Source: Ohtaekwangia sp036503775
GTDB taxonomy: Bacteria > Bacteroidota > Bacteroidia > Cytophagales > Cyclobacteriaceae
Reading direction: 5' to 3'
Assembly (NCBI GenBank): GCA_036503775.1
Contig: DASXWH010000016.1
Location: 1-64,000, forward strand
Length of the DNA stretch: 64,000 bases
Under the pieces are notes generated by a model. That model saw only the letters and a list, made by a program, of their open reading frames with translations. It was not told the DNA's origin and did no database searches. This document shows, in pieces, positions 50,463-59,038 of this stretch; the stretch's first letter is position 1, and every line of letters starts with the position of its first letter. The translations under genes and the position numbers were made by a program.

Positions 50463-52034
50463 TCAATCTGATTCCAGTGGAATCGCATTTATACACGCGG
50501 AGTTGATCTTGCAATTCCCCTGATCTTCCAGATCAAAGGCCCAGCGGTGTCTGGGGCATACCAGGTGCCTGTCATTTTCTGACCATGCATACTTGAGATC
50601 AGCGCCCTGATGCGGACAGTAGCGGTCAATGCTATAGCGAATGCCTCCCACTTCAACTATGATGCGCTCATTTCTGTTTTCAATCTCCAGGATTTTTTCA
50701 CAGAAATAATTCAGGTCAGTTTTTTCCAGGATCAAAAAGCCCTGCATCAATACCTGGTAAACATCAGGCTTGCGGTTTAACCTCATCCTGAATGTGAGCG
50801 AGAAATCTTCCCAGGTCAAATAACCTTGCAGTACCCTTTTTATGTCATATGAATTGACGCGTAACAGGTAGAAGTTTTCATGATATATTTCATCTACCAG
50901 CTTCACGTAATCATTGTGAAAGTTAACTTCTATATACTGTGCAGACTGATCGATAAATCCGATGTAAAGCGATCGGTCGATCTGATTTTTACTTTTGAAA
51001 TTATCCAGCTTATCCCGAAACTCAGTGACAAGCTGATCTAAAAGCGTTTTGAATTCGGATGCCTCAAGCGGTTTTTTTATGGAATCAAAAAAATCCCGGT
51101 AGTTGCTGGCATAGTTGAAAATATACTCTTTTACATTTTGTTCTGTGACTCGTTCTTTGGATTGTTCGATATATTGAACAGATCCATTTACGGCAAGCGT
51201 ATCACCAGGCATCATATTGAAAATTTCGGGCCTGACCTTTTTCAATCGCTTCTGCAGATATTCAATGATCTGCTCGTTTCTGGGGAAGATGTTTTCCTCC
51301 TGGAAATTCAAATGGATCAAATCCGGATCAAGAAAACAGGCGGGGCCAGCTGAAGGTATGTATGCTTTGGGATTTAAGTTTTCTATCGCAATGGCGGTTG
51401 ATTCAAACTTACTCAGCTTCTTTTTCCGGGAGATTCTTTTATACTCAGCTTCCGGATAATCATAACAGGTAGGATGCCACGTGGCACCGCTGAACTGAAC
51501 CGCAAAAACGTCAATGTCTCCCTCTTCCTGTTTGATTATGCCGAGGCGGTCATGAATCTTGCAATCATTCAGGTTCAGGAATTTATGTTTACCATCCGAA
51601 AACAGAATAGCCGAATCGCGATTGAGTTCGCTGTCATCCGTATAAATTTTGATGTATTCAGACTCATTTATCCTGATCGTATTCTCATCGTTGCAGAGAA
51701 TGATTTCATGGGAGGTGAAAGCTTTTATACGATCATACAATACCGATCGCCTGAAGCTTGGAATGAGGTATCTGAAATCAAAGGATTCTATGCTTTTCAA
51801 AAAATCAGCATCAAAATGATCTTTGTGTTCATGACTCACATAAACAAATACATTTTTCTTTCCGGCATTGGCCTGAAATCTTTCCTTTACAAAATCAGAC
51901 AGGTGATGATTTCGGGGATATTGAAACCATCCGCCATCAAAGGCACCATAGTTGGATAACCACGCGTCCATAAGAATTATGGAATGTTCGGATTCAACGA
52001 GGAATCCAGCGTGTCCTAAGTAATCAATTTTCAT
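50463..52034 (-). CDS. Metallo-beta-lactamase-fold protein with C-terminal Rieske [2Fe-2S] domain
   Basis: 523 residues from the ATG at 52034 (MKIDYLGHAGFLVES). The N-terminal MBL fold (about 1-260) has the metal motif SHEHKDHFD; the C-terminal Rieske domain (about 435-523) has CPHQGADL and CPRHRWAFD. In between is a 170-residue helical part. This domain set matches CMP-N-acetylneuraminate hydroxylase (CMAH) and related enzymes, although CMAH has the Rieske part first, so the order is swapped here. A monooxygenase acting on a sugar nucleotide or similar is likely. The last gene of an operon after hisA-like and purM genes (19-base gap from purM). Confidence 0.85.
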   Translation of the reverse strand: MKIDYLGHAGFLVESEHSIILMDAWLSNYGAFDGGWFQYPRNHHLSDFVKERFQANAGKKNVFVYVSHEHKDHFDADFLKSIESFDFRYLIPSFRRSVLYDRIKAFTSHEIILCNDENTIRINESEYIKIYTDDSELNRDSAILFSDGKHKFLNLNDCKIHDRLGIIKQEEGDIDVFAVQFSGATWHPTCYDYPEAEYKRISRKKKLSKFESTAIAIENLNPKAYIPSAGPACFLDPDLIHLNFQEENIFPRNEQIIEYLQKRLKKVRPEIFNMMPGDTLAVNGSVQYIEQSKERVTEQNVKEYIFNYASNYRDFFDSIKKPLEASEFKTLLDQLVTEFRDKLDNFKSKNQIDRSLYIGFIDQSAQYIEVNFHNDYVKLVDEIYHENFYLLRVNSYDIKRVLQGYLTWEDFSLTFRMRLNRKPDVYQVLMQGFLILEKTDLNYFCEKILEIENRNERIIVEVGGIRYSIDRYCPHQGADLKYAWSENDRHLVCPRHRWAFDLEDQGNCKINSACINAIPLESD

Positions 52035-52053
52035 TCGGGAAACACCAGGGATA

Positions 52054-53220
52054 CTAGTATACAAACTCACCAAACTCACTTTTTATAGTGACCTTCTTTT
52101 GATCAGAAGCTTCTACGTGACCAATGACTTTAGCGTCAACTCCGAATTGCCTGGAAATGGAAATAACCTGATCGGCATATTTTTCTTTCAGATAGATCTC
52201 CATACGATGTCCCATATTGAAGACCTTGTACATTTCTTTCCAGTTTGTGCCACTTTGTTCCTGAATAATGCTGAACAGCGGAGGCACATCGAAGAGATTG
52301 TTTTTTATAACATGAACCTTGTCAACGAAATGCAGCACTTTTGTTTGCGCCCCACCGCTGCAGTGAACGAGCCCGTGTATATGTTTCCGGAGTTCACGGA
52401 ACATTTCGATCATAATGGGAGCGTAAGTACGGGTAGGTGATAAAACAAGTTTGCCGATGTCTAACGGAACCCCTGCAACCTGATCAGTCACTTTATATTT
52501 CCCTGCGTAAACCAGTTCCTTCGGTACCCCGCCATCATAGGTTTCGGGATATTGGGAAGCGTAGTCGTGATGAAACACATCATGACGCGCAGAGGTTAAT
52601 CCATTACTTCCCATACCTCCATTGTACTGATCTTCATACGTTGCTTTTCCATAAGAAGACAAACCAACAATGACATCACCGGGTTGTATGGATTGATTGT
52701 CAATAACCTCCGAGCGTTTCATGCGGCAGGTTACTGTACTGTCAACGACAATCGTTTTTACGAGGTCACCCAGGTCGGCTGTCTCACCTCCGGTGCTGAT
52801 GATGTTAAGCCCGTGCTTCCGCAGCATTGCCAGAACTTCTTCTGTTCCGTTGATGATGGCGGCAATAACTTCACCTGGTATTAAATTCTTGTTGCGGCCA
52901 ATGGTAGATGAAAGTAAAATATTTTGTGTTGCGCCCACGCAGAGCAGATCATCAATGTTCATGATGATGGCATCCTGAGCAATGCCTTTCCAAACCGAGA
53001 GATCACCGGTTTCTTTCCAATAGAGATAGGCGAGTGAGGATTTTGTTCCGGCTCCATCGGCATGCATTATGGTGCAATACGTCTCATCATTCCCCAGGTA
53101 ATCAGGCACGATTTTGCAGAAGGCTTTCGGAAAAAGTCCTTTGTCTAATTTGCTTATAGCCTGGTGAACATCTTCTTTTGAGGCAGAGACACCGCGTTGA
53201 TTGTAACGATCAGAACTCAA
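52054..53220 (-). CDS. purM: Phosphoribosylformylglycinamidine cyclo-ligase (AIR synthetase)
   Basis: 388 residues from a TTG at 53220 (SSDRYNQRGVSASKEDVH), a start that agrees with the family N-terminus in Bacteroidetes. It closes the imidazole ring in purine synthesis using ATP. Marks are MHADGAGTKSSLAY, STGGETADLGD and HCSGGAQTKVL of the two-domain PurM fold. It is longer than the usual 345 residues because of an extra C-terminal part with the MGHRMEIYL block, as in other Bacteroidetes. No other purine gene is near; the following gene is the MBL-Rieske protein. Confidence 0.93.
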   Translation of the reverse strand: MSSDRYNQRGVSASKEDVHQAISKLDKGLFPKAFCKIVPDYLGNDETYCTIMHADGAGTKSSLAYLYWKETGDLSVWKGIAQDAIIMNIDDLLCVGATQNILLSSTIGRNKNLIPGEVIAAIINGTEEVLAMLRKHGLNIISTGGETADLGDLVKTIVVDSTVTCRMKRSEVIDNQSIQPGDVIVGLSSYGKATYEDQYNGGMGSNGLTSARHDVFHHDYASQYPETYDGGVPKELVYAGKYKVTDQVAGVPLDIGKLVLSPTRTYAPIMIEMFRELRKHIHGLVHCSGGAQTKVLHFVDKVHVIKNNLFDVPPLFSIIQEQSGTNWKEMYKVFNMGHRMEIYLKEKYADQVISISRQFGVDAKVIGHVEASDQKKVTIKSEFGEFVY

Positions 53221-53279
53221 GATTTTTGAAAATTAAAATAGAAATAGAATAGTCTGTTGCCGTACTGAAAACCTCACAT

Positions 53280-54023
53280 TTAGATCTCCTTTTTTACGAG
53301 GAATTGCTCCAGGTCTTTAAGATTCAGAATCCCCTCATAGTATGCCTTACCAAAGATTACGGCAAAAATACCCATATCATTCAGGCGTTTAATATCGTCT
53401 ACACCCCGCACGCCACCGCTGGCCAGCACACACATCTCCGGGAAGGCGGTAACGATATCCTGATAAAAATCAAAGGCAGGTCCTTCGAGTACGCCATCAC
53501 GTGATACATCGGTTGATTTCACATACTTCAAACCTCTGGAGTAGAAGTATTCGAGGTGATCAAACAAGGTTTTTTGTGTTCTGCGTTGCCAACCTCTGAA
53601 AAGAAGTTCTTTTGTGTTACGATCAACAACATCGGCACCCAAGGTAATTTTTTCACGGCCATAGGAAATGATCCAGGAGGCAAAGAGTTCGGGATCCGTG
53701 ACAGCAATACTGGCAGCGGTAATGTAATCCGCGCCATATTCATATGCTTTTGAGATATCTCCATCGGTAGAAATACCTCCGGTAAAATCAATTTTAAGAT
53801 CGGTGTATCCAGAAATAGCTTCCAGTACGTGCCAGTTTTTAGGGCTTCCTTTTTCGGCACCGTCAAGGTCAACCAGGTGGATGACTTCAATGCCGTGATC
53901 TTCGAACCGCTTGGCAAGGTCAAGCGGGTTTTCATCATACGCTTTTTCACTGGTAGGGTCACCCTTGCGCATTTTAACCACCTTTCCATGACGGATGGCG
54001 ATCGATGGAATTACCTGTATCAT
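53280..54023 (-). CDS. HisA-family protein lacking the first catalytic Asp
   Basis: 247 residues, TIM barrel of the HisA/HisF family, closest to HisA (ProFAR isomerase). The second catalytic Asp is present (LGADVVD), as are the two phosphate-binding segments FTGGIS and LASGGVRGVDD. In place of the usual IPAIDL the N-terminus reads VIPSIAIRHGK, so the first catalytic Asp is Ala. No other histidine gene is nearby; the gene is first in an operon with purM and the MBL-Rieske gene. It could be a paralogue with a new role, or an HisA with an altered mechanism. I give no symbol for that reason. Confidence 0.85.
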   Translation of the reverse strand: MIQVIPSIAIRHGKVVKMRKGDPTSEKAYDENPLDLAKRFEDHGIEVIHLVDLDGAEKGSPKNWHVLEAISGYTDLKIDFTGGISTDGDISKAYEYGADYITAASIAVTDPELFASWIISYGREKITLGADVVDRNTKELLFRGWQRRTQKTLFDHLEYFYSRGLKYVKSTDVSRDGVLEGPAFDFYQDIVTAFPEMCVLASGGVRGVDDIKRLNDMGIFAVIFGKAYYEGILNLKDLEQFLVKKEI

Positions 54024-54173
54024 AGCGTTGAAATTATGCTCAAATATGAAGGAGCGAAGTTACGATGATGTGCTGAAAATCCAGTGATACGTCAAAAAAT
54101 CTGGTAATAATTCACGGCAGCGAATTTGCTTTCTGTCTATGTGGAAATGCGTAATTTTAACCATACTATACCT

Positions 54174-55757
54174 ATGAAAAAGATTACCTGCATCATATTA
54201 TTGACTCTGGCTTTCACAACCCTCTTCGGGCAGGCCAAGACACGAAGACTACCCAGTATTATCAATCACCCCTCACTTGATTTGTATGCTCCTTACATCA
54301 GCATGGATGGTAATGCATTGTTGTTCGTTTCAAACAGCGGCCAGGATGGTGAATTAACCGTGTCATACACGACTCGCGAATCGGACTGGATCACCCCTGT
54401 GGACGTTCCTAAATACCTGAATACACGATTGAATTTTATGAAGGGCTATGCCCTGAGTGCCGATGGAAAGAAGATCTATGTTACCGGGGCTAAAACCCCA
54501 GTGATCGGGGGCTATGATATTTTTGTTTCTGAACTTAAAGGTTCATCGTGGACGCAACCGGAGAACCTGCTGCTGCCTATAAATTCAAAGGCTAATGATG
54601 GATGCCCTTCCCTTACTCCGGATGAAAAGGCATTGTATTTCATGCGTTGCGACAAAATGGATCAGAACAAAGCCAGTGGCTGCAAGCTCTTTGTATCACA
54701 AAAGAAACCAAATGGTCAATGGGGTGAACCGGCTGAACTTCCGGCAGCTATCAATACCGGTAATTCACAAACACCCCGCATCATGGCTGATGGCGAAACG
54801 CTGATTTTTTCTTCCGACAAAATGGGTACAACGAAGGGAGGAATGGATTTATATGTTTCCAAATTTTCAAATGGAACATGGACGGAGCCCATTGCCCTTG
54901 ATTTTGTAAACACGGAGAAAGATGATCAGTTCGTAAGCGTGGCTGCACTGGGAAGATATTTGCTGAAGGAAAGTCCGGGCCAGAAAAAGAACAGTGAGTT
55001 AACCGAATTTTTGATTCCAACTGAAATCAAACCACAGGGAATGATGAAAGTGGAAGGCAAGATTACAGATCCTGCCGGAGCCGCGGTTCCCGCATATATT
55101 GCTGCATGGGATTTAAAAACCAACACCCGATTTTATAATGGAAGACCCGCAGCTGATGGTACATACTTCTTCTACCTGCGTGAAGGAACAAAGTACGAGC
55201 TTTCCTTTGATCCCGAACAAAGCAACGTTTCTTATATATCCAGGCAACTAGACCTTACCAGTGACAAAATTCCACAGAAAGAAAAAGTAAACGTTATACT
55301 TAAACCGGTTGCTATTGGTGATGAGCTATCCCTTGACCTGCTGAAATTCAAACCTTACTCCAATGATTTGGACGAAAAATCGGATACAGAGATAAAACGA
55401 CTCGCCCGTGTAATTAAAGCGAATCCTACCCTGAAATTTGAAATTCAGGTGATGCTGAGTGGTTATGTTGAAGACTCGGTAAAATCCGATAATGACTTAA
55501 CGGAGATGCTGGTGGATTCCATTACCATGAAATATGATGATATCGATACACTGGGTCAGTTATATCAACGTGATACTATTGTAGCGCGGGTTCGATATCA
55601 CAACGACCGAACTGCAAAACAGGCAGATGCTATCATTCGGGCATTGGTTGCACAAGGAGCTGATCCTTCGAAATTGAAGTATTTTGTAAATGCGATTCCG
55701 GCTACATCACCAGAGAACAGAAAACTTACGATAAAGGCTGTTGCCCGAAAAGGATGA
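54174..55757 (+). CDS. Secreted PD40-propeller protein with degenerate OmpA-like C-terminal domain
   Basis: 527 residues from the ATG at 54174. A signal peptide (ITCIILLTLAFTTLFGQA) is followed by a PD40/WD40-like propeller (about 25-280, for example APYISMDGNALLFVSN and IMADGETLIFSSDKMG), a carboxypeptidase-regulatory-like domain (about 300-390) and an OmpA-like C-terminal part (LLKFKPYSNDLDEKSDTEIK). The peptidoglycan-binding residues of that part look eroded. It resembles a smaller relative of the PorE-like protein at 27.5-29.5 kb, without the TPR part. It probably acts in the periplasm. Confidence 0.82.
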   Translation: MKKITCIILLTLAFTTLFGQAKTRRLPSIINHPSLDLYAPYISMDGNALLFVSNSGQDGELTVSYTTRESDWITPVDVPKYLNTRLNFMKGYALSADGKKIYVTGAKTPVIGGYDIFVSELKGSSWTQPENLLLPINSKANDGCPSLTPDEKALYFMRCDKMDQNKASGCKLFVSQKKPNGQWGEPAELPAAINTGNSQTPRIMADGETLIFSSDKMGTTKGGMDLYVSKFSNGTWTEPIALDFVNTEKDDQFVSVAALGRYLLKESPGQKKNSELTEFLIPTEIKPQGMMKVEGKITDPAGAAVPAYIAAWDLKTNTRFYNGRPAADGTYFFYLREGTKYELSFDPEQSNVSYISRQLDLTSDKIPQKEKVNVILKPVAIGDELSLDLLKFKPYSNDLDEKSDTEIKRLARVIKANPTLKFEIQVMLSGYVEDSVKSDNDLTEMLVDSITMKYDDIDTLGQLYQRDTIVARVRYHNDRTAKQADAIIRALVAQGADPSKLKYFVNAIPATSPENRKLTIKAVARKG

Positions 55758-55768
55758 TTGAAATAAAA

Positions 55769-56329
55769 TTATGGCTTGTAGGAAAAAGGTACGGCAACCA
55801 GGGTCTTGTCCCACAACAATACCATTTCAGCTTCCTCTCCAACTTTTTCAAATGCAATAGTGAACTGCTCAAATTGACGCTCCTGTTCTACCGCCTTAAT
55901 GTCAATGGAAAGGACATCATTTTTTGGATCCCGGTTAGCTTCGCCATCTGAATTAACACCCCATTGACCGTGTTGCGAATTGAAAATGATCTTCCAGGCG
56001 TTTTCTCCTGGTATAGTCCATAGGGAGTACTTGCCTTTTTTAAGAACAGAACCTTCAATTATAAGGTCTTTATTGGTATCAAATGTTGTGGCTTCATTGG
56101 CTCCGGTACGCCATACTTTGTCGTATGGTACAAGTCCCCCAAAAATATCTCTTCCCTTTTTATAGGGTCTGTTATACATGACCTTTACCGAGAGATCATC
56201 CTGATTGAAAGCCACCTCTTCTTCAGGGCTGAAGGATTTGGTTTGCTTCATCATGTAGAATTTGGTGAGCCATCCCAGCGAAATCAGGACAACTACTGCA
56301 ATTCCGGCAAAAATCAAGAACTTCTTCAT
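55769..56329 (-). CDS. DUF2911 protein 2
   Basis: 186 residues with an N-terminal anchor helix (FLIFAGIAVVVLISLGWL) and a DUF2911 domain (VKVMYNRPYKKGRDIFGG, VWRTGANEATTFDT, KGKYSLWTIPGE). It is the second copy of this family in the window (see 47499-48044), differing in most positions. Function unknown. It converges with the PD40 gene with an 11-base gap. Confidence 0.9.
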   Translation of the reverse strand: MKKFLIFAGIAVVVLISLGWLTKFYMMKQTKSFSPEEEVAFNQDDLSVKVMYNRPYKKGRDIFGGLVPYDKVWRTGANEATTFDTNKDLIIEGSVLKKGKYSLWTIPGENAWKIIFNSQHGQWGVNSDGEANRDPKNDVLSIDIKAVEQERQFEQFTIAFEKVGEEAEMVLLWDKTLVAVPFSYKP

Positions 56330-56447
56330 GGCTTTGGTGGTAATAAATATACCTATTCGATTTAGGCAGTTTAAAACATTTTTTTGAGAGTCGGGCGCGA
56401 AATTACTTTAATAGAGCCTATTTTTACGTTTCTAAACTAATAAAGTT

Positions 56448-56567
56448 ATGAACCTTGACTGGTGGCCTTTCTATGTAGTGGTAGCATTATTCATTCTTGC
56501 TATTGTTTCACCGTGGATTTTCCCGAATAAAACGGTGAGTAAGAACAAATACGATAATAAATTCTAG
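56448..56567 (+). CDS. Small single-helix membrane protein, 39 residues
   Basis: Read by hand from ATG 56448 to TAG 56567. One transmembrane helix (WPFYVVVALFILAIVSPWIF) with an acidic/aromatic start (MNLDWW) and a basic tail (NKTVSKNKYDNKF). It is 32 bases ahead of the LOG gene, so probably in its operon. Such short membrane proteins are easily missed. No function can be given. Confidence 0.6.
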   Translation: MNLDWWPFYVVVALFILAIVSPWIFPNKTVSKNKYDNKF

Positions 56568-56599
56568 GCTGTTTTTAAGCCTCACTCTTCCTATCCTTC

Positions 56600-57139
56600 A
56601 TGAACCTTTGTGTTTTCTGCGGTTCTTCCATTGGTTTAAAACCCGAATTTGAAGAAGCCACAAAGCAGTTGGCTATTCTCATGGCCAGTCAGAATCACTC
56701 CCTGGTCTATGGCGGAGGCAATGTTGGCCTTATGGGAGTTCTGGCTGATACCATGCTGGCAAACAAAGGGGAAGTCATTGGTATCATTCCTGATTTTCTT
56801 CTTCAACGTGAAGTGGGCCATCGGGGTATTTCAAGACTTGAAGTGGTATCATCTATGCATGAGCGTAAGAAGCGAATGGCCGATCTTGCCGATGCATTCA
56901 TCGCGTTACCCGGGGGATGGGGAACACTGGATGAACTGGCAGAAATTCTAACCTGGAAACAGTTAGGCTTAATTGAACAACCCGTAGGTATTTTAAATAC
57001 ACTTTCCTTCTTTAGTCCGCTTCTGGATCAAATGGAGCGAATGGTTGACAACGGTTTTCTTCGCAAAAAGAATCTCGATTTTCTTCTGATCGAGAATCAA
57101 CCCCAATCGTTACTTACTGTGCTGTTGCAAAACCAGTAA
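56600..57139 (+). CDS. LOG-family protein (TIGR00730, cytokinin-type phosphoribohydrolase fold)
   Basis: 179 residues. The diagnostic LPGGWGTLDELAEILTWKQLG (in part; PGGxGTxxE motif) is present, with VCVFCGSSIG-like start (NLCVFCGSS) and the catalytic Arg region MHERKKRMADLADAF. LOG enzymes remove ribose-5-phosphate from cytokinin monophosphates and related nucleotides. In bacteria the substrate is often unclear; some act on AMP. It follows a small membrane protein gene. Confidence 0.93.
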   Translation: MNLCVFCGSSIGLKPEFEEATKQLAILMASQNHSLVYGGGNVGLMGVLADTMLANKGEVIGIIPDFLLQREVGHRGISRLEVVSSMHERKKRMADLADAFIALPGGWGTLDELAEILTWKQLGLIEQPVGILNTLSFFSPLLDQMERMVDNGFLRKKNLDFLLIENQPQSLLTVLLQNQ

Positions 57140-57199
57140 GCGAGTTCTTCTTCTCAAATTTTACCTATATTGATGCAGACGATCCTGCATTGACCCAAT

Positions 57200-58429
57200 A
57201 TGATCCGAGGTGGCATCCTTTTATTTCTGCTGTGTTGCTCGGCTTTTTCAAAAGCTCAGAATCTGGGGTTCACGCTTACTGATGGTCAGCGAAGGGTTCA
57301 AATTCCCTTTGAAGTCTATAATAACCTCATTGTAGTTCCGGTTGTACTGAATGATGCTTTACCCTTGAAATTCATTCTGGATACCGGTGTACGGACAGCG
57401 ATACTTACTCAAAAAACATTTACGGATATTCTTAATCTGCCATACTCCAGAAAGTATTCCATCGCAGGGGTTGGCGGTAAAAAGATTGTCGATGCTTACG
57501 TGGCTAACAATGTATCCCTTTCCCTGCCTGGAGTAGTGGGAAGAGGACACGCCATGTTAGTGCTGGAAGAGGATTACCTCGAGCTAAGAAACTACCTTGG
57601 AACAGATGTGCATGGAATCCTGGGATATGAACTCTTCAGCCGATTCATCATCCAGGTAGATTATGAAAAAAAACTCCTCACGTTCATGACTCCAGACCGC
57701 TTCCGGAAGAAAAGGAAATTCCAGATGCTGCCAATGAAAATTGAAGACACGAAGCCGTATATAATTACACCGGTTGAACTTGAGGATGGAACTACTCTCA
57801 ATGCGAAATTACTTATGGATGCCGGGGCAAGTCATAGTTTGCTTCTGGATCCCCAGAGCGACAGCCGCATAAAAGTCCCACAAAATGTGGTAAGTAGCGT
57901 TATCGGCAGAGGTTTAGGTGGTGAAATATTTGGTAAGATTGGGAGAATAAAATCCGTGTCATTGGGCACACACACACTGAATAATGTCATCGCAAACTTT
58001 CCCGATCCGAACAGTTACTCGGATACCCTGAAGAGAAGTTTTGCTTTTCGGAATGGTTCTTTAGGAGGTGAGATCATGAGCCGTTTTACTGTTGTTTTTA
58101 ATTTTCCACAGGAAGAATTTTATTTTAAAAAGAATGCAGCGTTCAAGAAGTCGTTTCACTACAATCTGAGTGGCATGATTGTAAAAGCGAAAGGCGCGCA
58201 GCTGAATGTTTTTGAAGTAACTGAAGTGAGAAAACAATCTGCCGCAGATAGAGCCGGGGTTCTTCCCGGAGATCTTATCCTCAGCATAAACGGTGTGAGC
58301 TATCCAATGCTAAATCTGAATTTAGTGAACGCTTTCTTCAATAATCGGCCCCAAAAGAAAATACGAATGGAAATTAACCGGGACGGACAGCGTATGAAGA
58401 AGGAATTTATACTCGAGGATCAGATCTGA
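57200..58429 (+). CDS. Secreted retropepsin-like aspartic protease with PDZ domain
   Basis: 409 residues. Signal peptide (ILLFLLCCSAFSKA), then two retropepsin-like halves, each with a catalytic-type motif: FILDTGVRTAILT (about 58-70) and LLMDAGASHSLLL (about 205-217), where DAG replaces DTG. The C-terminal PDZ domain reads RKQSAADRAGVLPGDLILSING. This combination is common in Bacteroidetes as single-chain pepsin-like proteases; targets unknown. It ends one base before the stop of the convergent receiver-like gene. Confidence 0.88.
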   Translation: MIRGGILLFLLCCSAFSKAQNLGFTLTDGQRRVQIPFEVYNNLIVVPVVLNDALPLKFILDTGVRTAILTQKTFTDILNLPYSRKYSIAGVGGKKIVDAYVANNVSLSLPGVVGRGHAMLVLEEDYLELRNYLGTDVHGILGYELFSRFIIQVDYEKKLLTFMTPDRFRKKRKFQMLPMKIEDTKPYIITPVELEDGTTLNAKLLMDAGASHSLLLDPQSDSRIKVPQNVVSSVIGRGLGGEIFGKIGRIKSVSLGTHTLNNVIANFPDPNSYSDTLKRSFAFRNGSLGGEIMSRFTVVFNFPQEEFYFKKNAAFKKSFHYNLSGMIVKAKGAQLNVFEVTEVRKQSAADRAGVLPGDLILSINGVSYPMLNLNLVNAFFNNRPQKKIRMEINRDGQRMKKEFILEDQI

Positions 58430-58430
58430 T

Positions 58431-58904
58431 TTATGGAATGATCTTCAACAGCTCTTGTTTCCTTTTCTGATAAGCCTGATACAAATACAACTGCGTTCTC
58501 CGGAGTTTAAGAGAATTTTTGAGTGAGTTATATAAAGACTCGGTGGACAGATTTTGCTTTAGTAAGTAATCCAAGATAGAAGTCGAACCCAGCGCTTCGG
58601 TGTAATTAGAGTTCTTCAGCACAGTGATCGGAACACCCTGTGTTTTCTTATTGGAAGAGAAGGTATGTACCGCTTCGCGCAGCTCAGTCTTGCCTACGTT
58701 ATCGTCAATCAAAATAAAATTCGGCTCAAAACGAAGAAGACGCTCACAGATACTCTTCAGATCAAAAGCAATTTCAGTAATGATTCTTTTTCCCGGAACC
58801 TTCTTGAGGCTATCGAGTACACGGCTCAGTTCTATCGGGTTGTTTCCTACCAGTAAAACGTTCAACGGTTCGGAACCAGAAAGGGTGTTTGGGAGTGTTT
58901 TCAT
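58431..58904 (-). CDS. Degenerate response-regulator receiver protein
   Basis: 157 residues with a receiver-like fold: LNVLLVGNNPIELSR at the first strand lacks the acidic pair that binds Mg2+, while the phospho-acceptor region NFILIDDN keeps an Asp and the IPITVLK segment is present. After about residue 115 it is helical (LLKQNLSTESLYNSLKNSL), ending in KRKQELLKIIP. Phosphorylation is probably impaired or unusual. Orphan gene; no kinase adjacent. Confidence 0.75.
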   Translation of the reverse strand: MKTLPNTLSGSEPLNVLLVGNNPIELSRVLDSLKKVPGKRIITEIAFDLKSICERLLRFEPNFILIDDNVGKTELREAVHTFSSNKKTQGVPITVLKNSNYTEALGSTSILDYLLKQNLSTESLYNSLKNSLKLRRTQLYLYQAYQKRKQELLKIIP

Positions 58905-59038
58905 AAAAGGGCCAACTTTACATTAACATACTTACTAACGAAGAAGTGCTATACTCAAGATTCGTTCCGGCTTTAAAAGTTAGATAAAACCAGTAATTTT
59001 TAATTTACTTTCCCACAAACGGAAAGACTTTCTCTGAT

